Notes: generated from the sequence alone by a model not told the origin. Positions 8,820 through 18,183 are shown, counted from the stretch's first letter. The stretch is DNA of 55,932 nt from Pseudomonas sp. dw_358 (GCF_018449655.1 NZ_JAAVUX010000027.1:1-55932), one strand, 5' to 3'. Numbers and translations: made by a program.

Positions 8820-9218
8820 TCAGCGTGAGCGCTGTACCGCCGTGCATTTGATCTCCACCAACAAGGCCGGGTATGCCAGCGAGTGCACGCCGATACAGGT
8901 CCAGGTGCTAAGGCCACGGGGGAAAATACGGTTCTTGACCTCCAGGAACAGGTCCATGTGGGTCGCCAGATCGACATGATAGGTGGTCATGTCCACCACG
9001 TCCTCGAAAGTGCAGCCACCGGCTTGCAGCACGTCCCGCAGGTTTTCCCAGGCGGCGACGAACTGCTGCTCCGGGTCTTCGAGAATCACGCGGTCCACCG
9101 TACGGCCGATCTGACCGGCGCAGAACAGCATATTGCCGACCTTGACCGCCGGTGCGTAGCTGATTTCCTCGGGGGTCTTGTTCATTGATGCAGGGATGAT
9201 GACTTGACGATCTGACAT
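8820..9218 (-). CDS. RidA-family protein lacking the canonical arginine
   Basis: A 132-residue YjgF/YER057c/UK114-fold protein. NMLFCAGQIGR and the following EQFVAAWENL-like segment are characteristic. Archetypal RidA deaminates reactive 2-aminoacrylate and needs an arginine (E. coli Arg105) in the PxRSxV-type loop. Here that loop reads GLSTWTCIGVHSLAYP with no arginine, placing the protein in a non-RidA Rid subgroup whose activity is unsettled. GGAGAG precedes ATG 9218. It leads the SDR gene and is divergent from the photolyase. Confidence 0.83.
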   Translation of the reverse strand: MSDRQVIIPASMNKTPEEISYAPAVKVGNMLFCAGQIGRTVDRVILEDPEQQFVAAWENLRDVLQAGGCTFEDVVDMTTYHVDLATHMDLFLEVKNRIFPRGLSTWTCIGVHSLAYPALLVEIKCTAVQRSR

Positions 9219-9330
9219 GGGCCGGAATCTCTCCAGTGGCGGTTTCAAGGGCAAGGCCAACCTTACCTGAACCGCCCGCTGAAGTGGCCGTCTGGCCCTC
9301 GACCGCAAGATGAAAATCAAAGCACTGGGA

Positions 9331-9367
9331 AAAACTTATACAAAACCTTACCATCAGTACAAGTTTT
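9331..9367. promoter_or_regulatory. Imperfect inverted repeat in the Rid-SDR / photolyase divergent promoter
   Basis: The arms AAAACTTATAC (9331-9341) and GTACAAGTTTT (9357-9367) match at 10 of 11 positions across a 15-bp spacer, just before the photolyase ribosome site. The AT-rich, symmetric sequence stands out in this GC-rich region and could be the operator for both transcription units. Light-responsive MerR-type regulators are known to control photolyase genes in pseudomonads; whether one acts here is inference. Confidence 0.4.
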
Positions 9368-9392
9368 AGTGATTAAACAGGAGGCCTGCTCG

Positions 9393-10931
9393 ATGGCCGA
9401 TGTTCGGCGGCTGTGCCTGGTCCTCGGTGATCAGTTGTCCTTTGACCTGGCTTCGCTAGAGGGCCTGGACCCCAGCCGCGACCGGGTCCTGCTGGTGGAG
9501 GTCATGGAAGAAGCCCGCCATGTACCGCATCATCCGCAGAAGATCGCGCTGATCTTCAGCGCCATGCGCCACTTTGCCGAGGCCTTGCGCCAGCGCGGCG
9601 TCGAGGTGCACTACGTCGAGCTGGATGACGCGGATAACAGCGCCAGCGTCCCCGGCGAACTGCTACGTTGGCAGGCCTTGCTCGGTCCCGGCGAAGTGCA
9701 CCTGACCGAGTGCGGTGACTGGCGGCTGGAACAGTCGCTGAAAGACAGCGGCGTGCCGATTCAGTGGCATGCCGACACGCGTTTCCTGTGCAGCCGCGAA
9801 GGCTTCCAGCGTTGGGCGGCCGACAAGAAGCAGCTGCGCATGGAGTTTTTCTACCGCGAGATGCGCCGCAAGAGCGGCCTGTTGCTCAACGGTGACGGCA
9901 CGCCGGTGGGCGGCAGCTGGAACTTCGACGCGGACAACCGCAAGCCGCTGCCCAAGAAGATCACTGCGTCCTACCCGCTGCACTTTGCCAACGACGCCAT
10001 CACCCAGCGGGTGCTGGCACTGGTGGCCGAGCGCTTCACCGATCACTACGGCGCCCTGACAACCTTCGACTACCCCGTCACCCATGGGGATGCCCAGCAA
10101 CTATGGGCCGCGTTTCTGGACTACGGCCTGGCGGCTTTCGGCGACTATCAGGACGCCATGGCCAGTGACGAGCCGTACCTGTTCCACGCCCGTATCAGCG
10201 CCGCGCTGAACATCGGCCTGCTGGACCTGCGCCAACTGTGCAGCGATGTGGAAGCGGCCTACTGGTCGGGCACCGTGCCGCTGAACGCCGCCGAGGGCTT
10301 CATCCGCCAACTTATCGGCTGGCGCGAGTACGTGCGCGGGGTGTACTGGCTGAAGATGCCCGACTACGCCCAGGGTAACCTGTTCGGCAACACACGGGCC
10401 CTGCCCGAATTCTACTGGACCGGCGACACCCGCATGAACTGCATGCGCCAGGCCATCGGCCAGAGCCTGAAACACGCCTATGCCCATCACATTCAGCGGC
10501 TCATGGTGACCGGCAATTTCGCCCTGCTGGCCGGCATTGTCCCGAGAGACATCTGCGAGTGGTACCTGGCCATCTACATGGACGCCTTCGACTGGGTCGA
10601 ACTGCCTAATACGCTGGGCATGGTCATGCACGCCGATGGCGGCTACCTGGGGTCCAAACCCTATTGCGCCAGCGGCCAGTACATCAAGCGCATGTCCGAT
10701 TACTGCCGCGACTGTGCCTACAAGGTCAGCGAAAGCACCACCGAGGACGCCTGCCCGTTCAACGCGCTGTATTGGCATTTCCTCATGCGCCACCGCAACA
10801 CCCTGGGCCGCAATCAGCGGCTGGCGATGGTCTACAAGAACCTGGCGCGCATGCCCGAGCCCAAACAGCAGGCCTTGTGGGAGCGCGGGCAGACACTGTT
10901 GGCTCGGCTGGATGCCAACGAGCCGTTATGA
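9393..10931 (+). CDS. Iron-sulfur bacterial cryptochrome/(6-4) photolyase-like protein
   Basis: A 512-residue member of the deoxyribodipyrimidine photolyase-related family (FeS-BCP, the PhrB/CryB type), expected to bind FAD, an antenna pigment and a 4Fe-4S cluster and to use blue light to repair (6-4) photoproducts. The four cluster cysteines are visible: one in RMNCMRQ and three in YCRDCAYKV...ACPFN. The flavin-binding region contains HAYAHHIQRLMVTGNF. ATG 9393 follows an excellent AGGAGG; an upstream in-frame GTG at 9369 would overlap that site. It is followed after 13 bp by a DUF2256 gene. Confidence 0.9.
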   Translation: MADVRRLCLVLGDQLSFDLASLEGLDPSRDRVLLVEVMEEARHVPHHPQKIALIFSAMRHFAEALRQRGVEVHYVELDDADNSASVPGELLRWQALLGPGEVHLTECGDWRLEQSLKDSGVPIQWHADTRFLCSREGFQRWAADKKQLRMEFFYREMRRKSGLLLNGDGTPVGGSWNFDADNRKPLPKKITASYPLHFANDAITQRVLALVAERFTDHYGALTTFDYPVTHGDAQQLWAAFLDYGLAAFGDYQDAMASDEPYLFHARISAALNIGLLDLRQLCSDVEAAYWSGTVPLNAAEGFIRQLIGWREYVRGVYWLKMPDYAQGNLFGNTRALPEFYWTGDTRMNCMRQAIGQSLKHAYAHHIQRLMVTGNFALLAGIVPRDICEWYLAIYMDAFDWVELPNTLGMVMHADGGYLGSKPYCASGQYIKRMSDYCRDCAYKVSESTTEDACPFNALYWHFLMRHRNTLGRNQRLAMVYKNLARMPEPKQQALWERGQTLLARLDANEPL

Positions 10932-10944
10932 AAGGGGCGCCGAT

Positions 10945-11085
10945 ATGAAAAAAGCCGAGCTGGCGGTCAAGACCTGCGCGGTCTGCGGCCTGCCCTTCAG
11001 CTGGCGCAAGAAGTGGGCACGCAGCTGGGACCAGGTGCGCTACTGCTCCGAACGTTGCCGTCGCCACAAGCCGGCGGCGCGCTGA
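10945..11085 (+). CDS. DUF2256 zinc-ribbon-like small protein
   Basis: A 46-residue basic protein with four cysteines arranged as two pairs (TCAVCG and RYCSERC) around an aromatic, Trp-rich centre (FSWRKKWARSWDQV). This is the DUF2256 pattern, and genes of this family are often found next to cryptochrome/photolyase genes. It starts 13 bp after the photolyase stop, so it is almost certainly co-transcribed. The cysteines suggest one zinc site. A role as photolyase partner or assembly factor is inference only. Confidence 0.8.
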   Translation: MKKAELAVKTCAVCGLPFSWRKKWARSWDQVRYCSERCRRHKPAAR

Positions 11086-11160
11086 CAACCGCCGGTCGCG
11101 TACCGTCCAGATTGCCCTGGCCAAGCCGATACAGCCTTCATAATCCAACGGCTGAATCCC

Positions 11161-12591
11161 ATGGTCGCCCTGCTCAAGCCACGTTCTCACCTTCAGGCAG
11201 CTCGCCGTTCGATGCTGGGCCTTGCCACGCTCATGGTATTGCTGTTCATTGCCGCGATCGGCGCGCTCATGTACATCGCCAGCAGCGAGAATCAGCGCTT
11301 TCTGGAACACAGCATCAGCGACGCGCAAAAGGCCTTGAGCGCCGAGCAAGAGTTGATCGGACGCGCTTTGCGCGATTACGCCTTCTGGAATGATGCCTAC
11401 CTGCACCTGGGCGGGGCCACGATTGATCTGGACTGGGCCTACACCCGCGACAACCTTGGCGCCACGCTGTTTCAGACCTATCCCATCAAGGCCGCCTTCA
11501 TCGTCGCCAGCGACGGCCTGACCCGCTACGCCTTGATCAGCGGAGTCTGGCGCCAGGTGGCGATCGATCAGTACGTGACCGGTAACCTGTTGCCCCTGTT
11601 CCGCGCCGCCCGCCGGCTGGCCGACAATGATACCGATCGCGTCAGTCATGGCTTCTATACCGTCGACGGGCTACCCGCCGTGGTCTACGCCGCCGTGCTC
11701 AAACCGGCCGTGGGCGCTGCCGACAGGGCCAATGAGCAACTGTCACTGCTGGTCTTCGTCGATGTGATCGATCAGGCACATCTGCTCCGCTGGCAGGACA
11801 ACTACGCGCTGGAACAACTTCAGGCGCTCATGACCAGCCAGCCCGGGCCGGACCATAGCTACTTTTCCAGCCAGGGAGCCGCTGGCGGCACCTTGCAATT
11901 GCGCTGGAAGGGCGAAGGCCCCGGTGACGTGTTGCTGCGCACGGCACTGCCGATTCTGGCGCTGGTGATGTTGAGTTTCGGCGCCATCGCCCGCTATTTC
12001 TATCGCTCGGCTGTGCGTTCGGCATTGATGTTCGACCGCACGCGGCAACACATCGAATACCTGGCCCGGCATGACCCGCTCACGGGTCTGGCCAACCGCA
12101 CTTATCTGCAACAACACCTGGAGCAAGCCTTGAGCCTCGGCCTTTCGGCCGATGCCCCGTTGTACCTGATCAGCCTCGACCTGGACTTCTTCAAACCCAT
12201 CAACGATGTCCATGGCCATGCCATCGGCGACGCTGTGCTGTGCGAAGTCGCCACCCGCCTGATCGCTCTGGTGGGAGAACCGGACCTGGTGGCACGCCTG
12301 GGCGGTGATGAGTTCGTGCTGGTGGTCAGCGGCGCCAACCTGGACATCCAGATGCTGTGCACAGCGTTGTGCCGCAGCGTGGCCAGGCCCATGGCACTCG
12401 CCGGCAAGCACTTGGGCGTGGGGGTCAGTATCGGCGTGGCCGCAGCGCCCACCGATGCCACCTCGCCGACTGACCTGCTGCGGTTGTCCGACATCGCCCT
12501 GTACGTGGCCAAGGCAATGGGACGCAACAACTGGCAGCTGTACACACCAGGCATGGACCGGCGAGCCGTGACGGCCTCTACTGCCGAGTAA
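11161..12591 (+). CDS. Membrane-bound diguanylate cyclase with periplasmic CHASE4-like sensor
   Basis: A 476-residue protein. One transmembrane helix (about 17-40) is followed by a periplasmic domain resembling CHASE4 (LIGRALRDYAFWNDAY is typical), a second helix near 265-285, and a cytoplasmic GGDEF domain whose active-site RLGGDEF sits at residues 379-385. It should make cyclic-di-GMP from GTP. The inhibitory I-site RxxD expected five residues before GGDEF is GEPD, so product feedback is probably lost. There is no EAL domain. Confidence 0.88.
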   Translation: MVALLKPRSHLQAARRSMLGLATLMVLLFIAAIGALMYIASSENQRFLEHSISDAQKALSAEQELIGRALRDYAFWNDAYLHLGGATIDLDWAYTRDNLGATLFQTYPIKAAFIVASDGLTRYALISGVWRQVAIDQYVTGNLLPLFRAARRLADNDTDRVSHGFYTVDGLPAVVYAAVLKPAVGAADRANEQLSLLVFVDVIDQAHLLRWQDNYALEQLQALMTSQPGPDHSYFSSQGAAGGTLQLRWKGEGPGDVLLRTALPILALVMLSFGAIARYFYRSAVRSALMFDRTRQHIEYLARHDPLTGLANRTYLQQHLEQALSLGLSADAPLYLISLDLDFFKPINDVHGHAIGDAVLCEVATRLIALVGEPDLVARLGGDEFVLVVSGANLDIQMLCTALCRSVARPMALAGKHLGVGVSIGVAAAPTDATSPTDLLRLSDIALYVAKAMGRNNWQLYTPGMDRRAVTASTAE

Positions 12592-12595
12592 TATT

Positions 12596-12619
12596 TGCCT
12601 GCAGACTGGCCTGCAGGCA
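12596..12619. terminator. Hairpin downstream of the diguanylate cyclase
   Basis: A perfect 9-bp stem (TGCCTGCAG / CTGCAGGCA) with loop ACTGGC begins 4 bp after the cyclase stop codon. No T-run follows, so if it terminates it does so weakly. It lies 76 bp before the TetR start. Confidence 0.4.
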
Positions 12620-12695
12620 CCATGTCCCGCCTTCATCTCAACTCGGTGTGTCAACAGCCGTGGTCATCGCCACGCAGCGCTGCAGAGGTATTGTC

Positions 12696-13301
12696 ATGTC
12701 AAACCAAGAAAAAGCGTCCGGTCAGCTGCTGACCAAAGGCGAAAAGACGCACCTGCGCTTACGCGCGGTCGCCGCAGCCGAATTCGCTCAGCGAGGTTTT
12801 CACAACACCAAGGTCAGTGACATCGTGCAGGCCAGCGGGCTCAGCCAGCCGACCTTCTACGCCTATTTCGAAAGCAAGGAAGCCGCCTACGAAGAACTGG
12901 TCGGCGAGTTTCGCAAACGCCTCGAAGACCTGACCGGCACCCTGCTCATCGAAACTTCCATGAGCCAGCCGGACCTGCTCAAAAGCGTCGCCCGCAGTTT
13001 CCTGCGCTTTTTCGATTTCCTCGCCGAAGACAACGACCTTACCCAGATCGGCTTCTTTCAGCCGCCGGGCTGCACCCAGACCAAGGCCGGGCTGGCCTCC
13101 TGGATCGGCCGCAATATTGCCAAGGAACAAGCCATCGGCCTGTTCCGTTCGGACATCTCCTCGACCCTGATCGGCAAGTGTTTCGTCGGCATGATCGACC
13201 AGATGGCGCGCGATCCGATGGACGCCGAGCAACGCACCGAGACCGCCCATGCCTGCGCGCTACTGCTCTGCGACGGGCATTGGCGGCGTACCGACAGCTA
13301 A
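12696..13301 (+). CDS. TetR-family transcriptional regulator
   Basis: A 201-residue regulator with the N-terminal TetR helix-turn-helix (AAAEFAQRGFHNTKVSDIVQ region, then SGLSQPTFYAYFESKEAAYEEL). The C-terminal ligand domain is unassigned. ATG 12696 follows AGAGG; the frame is open to 12648. It lies 70 bp upstream of an MFS exporter on the same strand, so it probably represses that transporter and itself. Confidence 0.85.
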   Translation: MSNQEKASGQLLTKGEKTHLRLRAVAAAEFAQRGFHNTKVSDIVQASGLSQPTFYAYFESKEAAYEELVGEFRKRLEDLTGTLLIETSMSQPDLLKSVARSFLRFFDFLAEDNDLTQIGFFQPPGCTQTKAGLASWIGRNIAKEQAIGLFRSDISSTLIGKCFVGMIDQMARDPMDAEQRTETAHACALLLCDGHWRRTDS

Positions 13302-13371
13302 AAGCTACTTGCTAATAGGGTTACCGCTCAGTACTCTCGGGGCATCGCTGACTCTGTTCCAGGTGACCCTG

Positions 13372-14535
13372 ATGAAATCTCAACTGCTCGCGCTGTCGCT
13401 GGGTGCCTTTGCCATCGGTGTAACCGAATTTGCCCCCATGGGGCTGCTGCCCTCCATTGCCCAGGGCGTCGACGCCTCGATTCCCGCCACCGGCATGCTG
13501 ATCAGCGCCTACGCCGTGGGCGTGATGATAGGCGCACCGCTGATCACCTTGCTGCTCAGTTCCTCGCGTCGGCGCTCGGCGCTGGTGGGGTTGATGGCGC
13601 TGTTTACCTTGGGCAACCTGATGTCCGCCGTGGCACCGGGGTATTACACCTTGCTGGCGGCGCGGTTGGTCACCAGCCTTTCCCATGGCGCGTTTTTTGG
13701 CCTGGGGGCGATTGTCGCGGCCAGCCTGGTGCCCAAGGACAAACGCGCCTCGGCGGTATCGATCATGTTCATGGGCCTGACCGTGGCGAACATCGGCGGG
13801 GTACCCGCTGCCACCTGGCTGGGACATGCCATCGGCTGGCGGATGGCATTTGCCGCTATCTCCGTGTTGGGCCTGGTAGCGGGGCTGGCGCTGTTTTTCA
13901 GCCTGCCTCGCGGTGACACCCACCCGCGCCCCCATGTAGGCAACGAACTGCGGGTGCTGACCCAGCCGGCGGTGGTCAATGCCTTGTTGACCACCGCATT
14001 CAGCGCCGGGTCGATGTTCACCCTGTACACCTACATCGCCTCGGTCTTGCAGCACCTGACCCAGGCCTCGGCAGGCTTCGTCACCGCGATGCTGGTGACC
14101 ATCGGCGTCGGCTTCACCCTGGGCAACGCGATCAGCGGCCGTCTGGCGGATCGCTCGCTCAAGGGTACCTTGATCGGCTTCCTCGGCATGCTGGCCGTGG
14201 TCAGCTTTGTCTTTCCGCTGGTGGCCACTACCGGGACGGGGGCGACCATTGCTCTGCTGCTGTGGGGCGCCGCCACCTTCGGCGTTTCGGCACCGGTACA
14301 GACCCGAGTCATGCAGGAAGCCCACGATGCCCCGGCCCTGGCCTCCTCGGTGAACATCGGCGCGTTCAACCTGGGCAACGCACTGGGGGCCGCCGCTGGC
14401 GGTGCCGCCCTGAGCCTAGGCCTGGGCTATGCCTCGATTGCGCCAGTGGGCGGGGTGCTGGCGTTGATGGCGCTGGGCCTGGTGCTGATGTCCGGGCGTC
14501 ACGCCTCGACTCAATCGGCGCCGGTGGCGGGCTGA
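13372..14535 (+). CDS. MFS transporter (AraJ/YdhP-like efflux type)
   Basis: A 387-residue major facilitator protein with about 12 hydrophobic segments. The opening LGAFAIGVTEFAPMGLLPSIA and the loop-2 motif are typical of the DHA1 drug/sugar efflux group that includes AraJ and YdhP. Start ATG 13372 follows AGGTGA. The TetR gene directly upstream suggests an inducible efflux unit; the exported compound is unknown. Confidence 0.85.
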   Translation: MKSQLLALSLGAFAIGVTEFAPMGLLPSIAQGVDASIPATGMLISAYAVGVMIGAPLITLLLSSSRRRSALVGLMALFTLGNLMSAVAPGYYTLLAARLVTSLSHGAFFGLGAIVAASLVPKDKRASAVSIMFMGLTVANIGGVPAATWLGHAIGWRMAFAAISVLGLVAGLALFFSLPRGDTHPRPHVGNELRVLTQPAVVNALLTTAFSAGSMFTLYTYIASVLQHLTQASAGFVTAMLVTIGVGFTLGNAISGRLADRSLKGTLIGFLGMLAVVSFVFPLVATTGTGATIALLLWGAATFGVSAPVQTRVMQEAHDAPALASSVNIGAFNLGNALGAAAGGAALSLGLGYASIAPVGGVLALMALGLVLMSGRHASTQSAPVAG

Positions 14536-14615
14536 CCTGTCACAGCACTGGGGCGTGATAGATTCAGTGCAGGCATCGTGTAAGCTGGCCCCCCTCCACC
14601 ACTAGACGTTCCGAC

Positions 14616-15467
14616 ATGCTCGATTGGGATAGCCTGCGTTTCTTTTGCGCCTTCGCACGCGAGGGCTCGCTGGCCGCCGCTGCCCGTGTTCTGGGCGTGG
14701 AGCACGCCACGGTGGCGCGGCGCATCACCGCGCTGGAAGCTGACTTGAACCTCAAACTGGTGGACCGTCGCGGCCGGGTCTATCAGCTGACCGCCGATGG
14801 CCTGCGGGTCAGCGAATACGCTGCGCAGATGGAAGCCGCCTCGTTTGCGCTGGAGCGCTTCGTCGCCGGCGAAGACAGCCGGGTGGAAGGCGAAGTGATT
14901 GTCTCGGCGCCGCCCGCCTACCTCGGTGCCCTGCTGGCTCGGCGCCTGGGGGCCTTGCGCCAGCGGCACCCGCGCCTGCGCTTGCGCCTGGTGGGGGCCA
15001 AATCCATGGCGTCCCTGGCTCGCAAGGAAACCGACATCGCCATCGCATTCAGCCGCCCGCAGGAACTCAGCGTGGTTGCCAGGCGCCTGGGCGACCTGCA
15101 CTTCTTTGCGTATGCGCATCCGGATTATCTTGAGCAGTGCGAGCCCGACGCCTACGCCTTCATCGGCTACGACCAGAGCCAGGAGGACTCGCCGCAGCAG
15201 CAGTGGCTGTTGCAGCATCTGGCCGGGCGACCCCTCGCCGTCACGAGCAATGACCTGCGTCTGCAAGCCTTGGCGGCAGCGGGCCAGGCCGGGATCGTTT
15301 ACCTGCCGGACTTTCTCGGCCAGGAATACGGGCTGGTGCGCATGGAGTTGGTACCGTCACCCCTGCAACTGGAAGTCTGGTTGGCGTTCCACGAGGACCT
15401 GCGCGATTCCCTGAAAATCCGCGTGGTGCTCGACTTCCTCATGGAGAGCGTCAAAGAGGGCTTGTGA
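14616..15467 (+). CDS. LysR-family transcriptional regulator
   Basis: A 283-residue LysR-type regulator. The N-terminal helix-turn-helix (LRFFCAFAREGSLAAAARVL and then EHATVARRITALEADL) is followed by an effector-binding domain. It lies between two MFS genes on the same strand; the transporter beginning 98 bp downstream at 15566 is the more likely target. The inducer is unknown. Confidence 0.86.
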   Translation: MLDWDSLRFFCAFAREGSLAAAARVLGVEHATVARRITALEADLNLKLVDRRGRVYQLTADGLRVSEYAAQMEAASFALERFVAGEDSRVEGEVIVSAPPAYLGALLARRLGALRQRHPRLRLRLVGAKSMASLARKETDIAIAFSRPQELSVVARRLGDLHFFAYAHPDYLEQCEPDAYAFIGYDQSQEDSPQQQWLLQHLAGRPLAVTSNDLRLQALAAAGQAGIVYLPDFLGQEYGLVRMELVPSPLQLEVWLAFHEDLRDSLKIRVVLDFLMESVKEGL

Positions 15468-15565
15468 ATTCTTTCACATGCCGTGTTCACCGATGGCCAA
15501 TGGGCGCGACCCGAACATTTCCCTACCGTGAGCGGCAACCTGATTGACGCCCAAGAGACCTGACC

Positions 15566-16762
15566 ATGAGCACCCATTCTCCCGAACAAGGCACCCTGGC
15601 GGTGTACCGCAGCGCCTGGATCGTGACCGCGATTTTCATGCTGTCCAACGCCGCGACCCCCCTGTACGGCGTTTGGCAGCAATCCCTGGGTTTCACCTCC
15701 GGGGTGCTGACGGTGATCTTCGCCTGCTACATCCTCGGCCTGCTGCTGACCCTGACCGTGGCCGGGCAGCTGTCCGATCACTACGGACGCAAGGCCTTGC
15801 TGCTGCCCTGTGTGGGCCTGGCCATCATTGCCGCCGTGCTCTTCGATGTGGCCACCAGCGTGCCGATGCTGATGCTCGCCCGGCTGCTGAGCGGCATCTC
15901 GGTGGGCCTGGTGGTCTCCGGCGGCATGGCCAATGTGGTGGAGCATGCGCCGCCGGCGCGAAAGCACTTTGCCTCGTTGATGGCCTCCGTGGCCATGGTC
16001 GCGGGGGCGGGCACAGGGCCGTTGCTGGCCGGGATCGTCGCGCATTGTTCGGCGACGCCGATCCCACCGGTCTTCCACATCGAAATCGGCGTGTTGTGCC
16101 TGGCGCTGCTCGCGCTGCTCAAGCAGAAAAGCCACAAGCTGGGCAACGGACGCTTCACGCCAAGGCTGCCCCGTGTTGCACGGGAACACCTGGGAATCGT
16201 TCTCCTGGGCGTGGCCTTTTTCGGCCCCGGTATCACCTCGACTTCCTTTGTCCTGTCCTTGGGGCCGAAGCTGATCGCCACCTTTCTCGGGGTGAACAGC
16301 CCATTGATCAGCGGCGCCATGGCCTTCGCGATGTTCATCGTTGCCGTGGCGGTGCAGTTTGCCGCCAGGCGCCTGGGCAGCCGGCGCGTGTTCTGGGTCA
16401 GCGGCCTGGCCACGCTGCTGGCGATGGGCACCGTGTGGGCGGCCCTGCAAGCCCAATCGGCGCCCTGGCTGATCGCGGCCGCGTTGCTGGCAGGCGCCGG
16501 CCAGGGACTGGGGCAACTGGGCGGGCTGACCCTGATCGCCGATCAGGTACCGGCACACCATCGCGCCCAGGCCAACGCCGTGTTCAACATGGGCGGGTAC
16601 ATCCCCGCCGGCGCCATTCCGGTGATCACCGGTTACCTGATCGACGGCTGGGGCCTGAACCGGGGCATCGCGGCGTTGGCCATCGCCATTGCCAGCCTGG
16701 CCATTGCCGCCCTGCTGCTGTTGCGCACCCGCCGCTCGGCCTTGGCCCCGGCGACGGTTTGA
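15566..16762 (+). CDS. MFS transporter
   Basis: A 398-residue major facilitator protein with 12 predicted membrane segments and the loop-2/3 motif QLSDHYGRKALLL. A PGITSTSFVLSLGPKL segment opens the second half. The broad fold does not give a substrate. It follows the LysR gene, which may control it. It has no periplasmic adaptor partner, so simple inner-membrane efflux or uptake is expected. Confidence 0.83.
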   Translation: MSTHSPEQGTLAVYRSAWIVTAIFMLSNAATPLYGVWQQSLGFTSGVLTVIFACYILGLLLTLTVAGQLSDHYGRKALLLPCVGLAIIAAVLFDVATSVPMLMLARLLSGISVGLVVSGGMANVVEHAPPARKHFASLMASVAMVAGAGTGPLLAGIVAHCSATPIPPVFHIEIGVLCLALLALLKQKSHKLGNGRFTPRLPRVAREHLGIVLLGVAFFGPGITSTSFVLSLGPKLIATFLGVNSPLISGAMAFAMFIVAVAVQFAARRLGSRRVFWVSGLATLLAMGTVWAALQAQSAPWLIAAALLAGAGQGLGQLGGLTLIADQVPAHHRAQANAVFNMGGYIPAGAIPVITGYLIDGWGLNRGIAALAIAIASLAIAALLLLRTRRSALAPATV

Positions 16763-16823
16763 ACTACGCCGCGACCTCGGCTATACCCTCCATGGCCTGA
16801 TCTCGCACCTGGAGGCGTTCGCC

Positions 16824-18134
16824 ATGAAGACACTTTTGGTCGTCGTCCTCCTGATGGTCGCGGGCTGCACCCCCAACGCGCCGTTTCGCAGCCTGGACAA
16901 ACGCAGCTGTCCGGCCGAGCAGAAAGGCGGTTGCGGCGTCGGCTTCTACGAGACGCACCCACGCTACGACCTCGGGTTTGTCGAATACACCGAGCGTGGC
17001 AACGACTTCTATCCCGAGCGCACCAACGCCCTGCTGGCGCAGATCAAGACCTACGCCAACAGCGATGGTGTGGCGATCATCGTCTTCGTCCACGGCTGGC
17101 GCCACAACGCCGCCGAAGACGATGCCAACGTCCAGAGCTTCAACGAGGCGCTGGCAACCATCGCTCAGCTCGATATCCTCGGCCCACGCAAGCTGGTGGG
17201 GGTTTATGTCGGCTGGCGCGGCCTGACCCTGCACGGCCTGCAAAGCGAAGCCCTGACCTACTGGGACCGCAAGGCCACCGCCGAACAGGTGGGCCGGGCC
17301 GGCGTTACCCAATTATTGCTGAACCTGGAACACATCGACCGCAGCGACACGAAAAACCTCATGCTCACCGTCGGCCACAGCTTTGGCGGCGCGCTGGTGT
17401 TGTCGGCGCTCAACAACGTGCTGCTGGACCGCATGGTGTCGGCCCAATACGGCCAGGAGGTGAAATCCTTCGGCAACGGCGTGATCCTGCTCAACCCGGC
17501 CATCGAAGCCGACAAGGGCCTGGCCCTCAAGGAAAACAGCCTGAAACTGGGCCTCACCGGCGTGAAAATCCCGGGGCTGCTGTATGTCGTCAGCTCGGAA
17601 GGGGACATGGCCACCACCACCCCCTTTCGCCTGGGCCAAGACATCGGCACCAACCTGATCTGGAGCCAGGTCGGCCTGCACCGGCGCTACGGCCATCGGG
17701 ACTACGTGCTGGATGAATCGCAACTGGACAACACCACGGTGGGCAATTACGCGCCGTTCTGGACCGACCGCCTGACCGATCTCGCGCAGCCCTCGGCCAG
17801 TGGCCTGGGCACCTGGCAGCACAGCTCCTATTGTGCGCCGCCTGCCACGAGTGACAGACCGGTGCAGTTGCCCTGCACCGTGGACGAGCCCATGGCGGTG
17901 TTTCGCGTGCCCGCCACCTTCATCAAGGACCACAACGATGTGTTCAACACCAACGTCATCAGCCTGATCGCAACCATCGCCAGCAAATCCCTGCGCGATG
18001 ATCAGTTGAGCAGTCGCCTCCAGCCCACCAACCAGGTGTGCCTGAGCCAGGATCGATTCGATTTCGGCAAATGCTTCAATCACTTTTTCGGCAAGGCCCG
18101 GGCGCTCAAGGAACAGCAGGCGTCGGTACCCTGA
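16824..18134 (+). CDS. Alpha/beta-hydrolase lipoprotein
   Basis: A 436-residue lipoprotein. The leader MKTLLVVVLLMVAGC carries a lipobox with the acylated cysteine at residue 15. The catalytic-fold signature is VGHSFGGAL, putting the nucleophile at Ser186, and an HGWRHNA segment upstream fits the oxyanion region. ATG 16824 follows GGAGG, which settles the start; the open frame reaches 16689 inside the preceding MFS gene. It is likely a membrane-anchored esterase or lipase-like enzyme of unknown substrate. The last 150 residues match nothing I recognise. Confidence 0.78.
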   Translation: MKTLLVVVLLMVAGCTPNAPFRSLDKRSCPAEQKGGCGVGFYETHPRYDLGFVEYTERGNDFYPERTNALLAQIKTYANSDGVAIIVFVHGWRHNAAEDDANVQSFNEALATIAQLDILGPRKLVGVYVGWRGLTLHGLQSEALTYWDRKATAEQVGRAGVTQLLLNLEHIDRSDTKNLMLTVGHSFGGALVLSALNNVLLDRMVSAQYGQEVKSFGNGVILLNPAIEADKGLALKENSLKLGLTGVKIPGLLYVVSSEGDMATTTPFRLGQDIGTNLIWSQVGLHRRYGHRDYVLDESQLDNTTVGNYAPFWTDRLTDLAQPSASGLGTWQHSSYCAPPATSDRPVQLPCTVDEPMAVFRVPATFIKDHNDVFNTNVISLIATIASKSLRDDQLSSRLQPTNQVCLSQDRFDFGKCFNHFFGKARALKEQQASVP

Positions 18135-18183
18135 TTCATCCTGTTACATTCCCGTTGTCTTTCCGCTCCCTTGCTGGCCCCTG

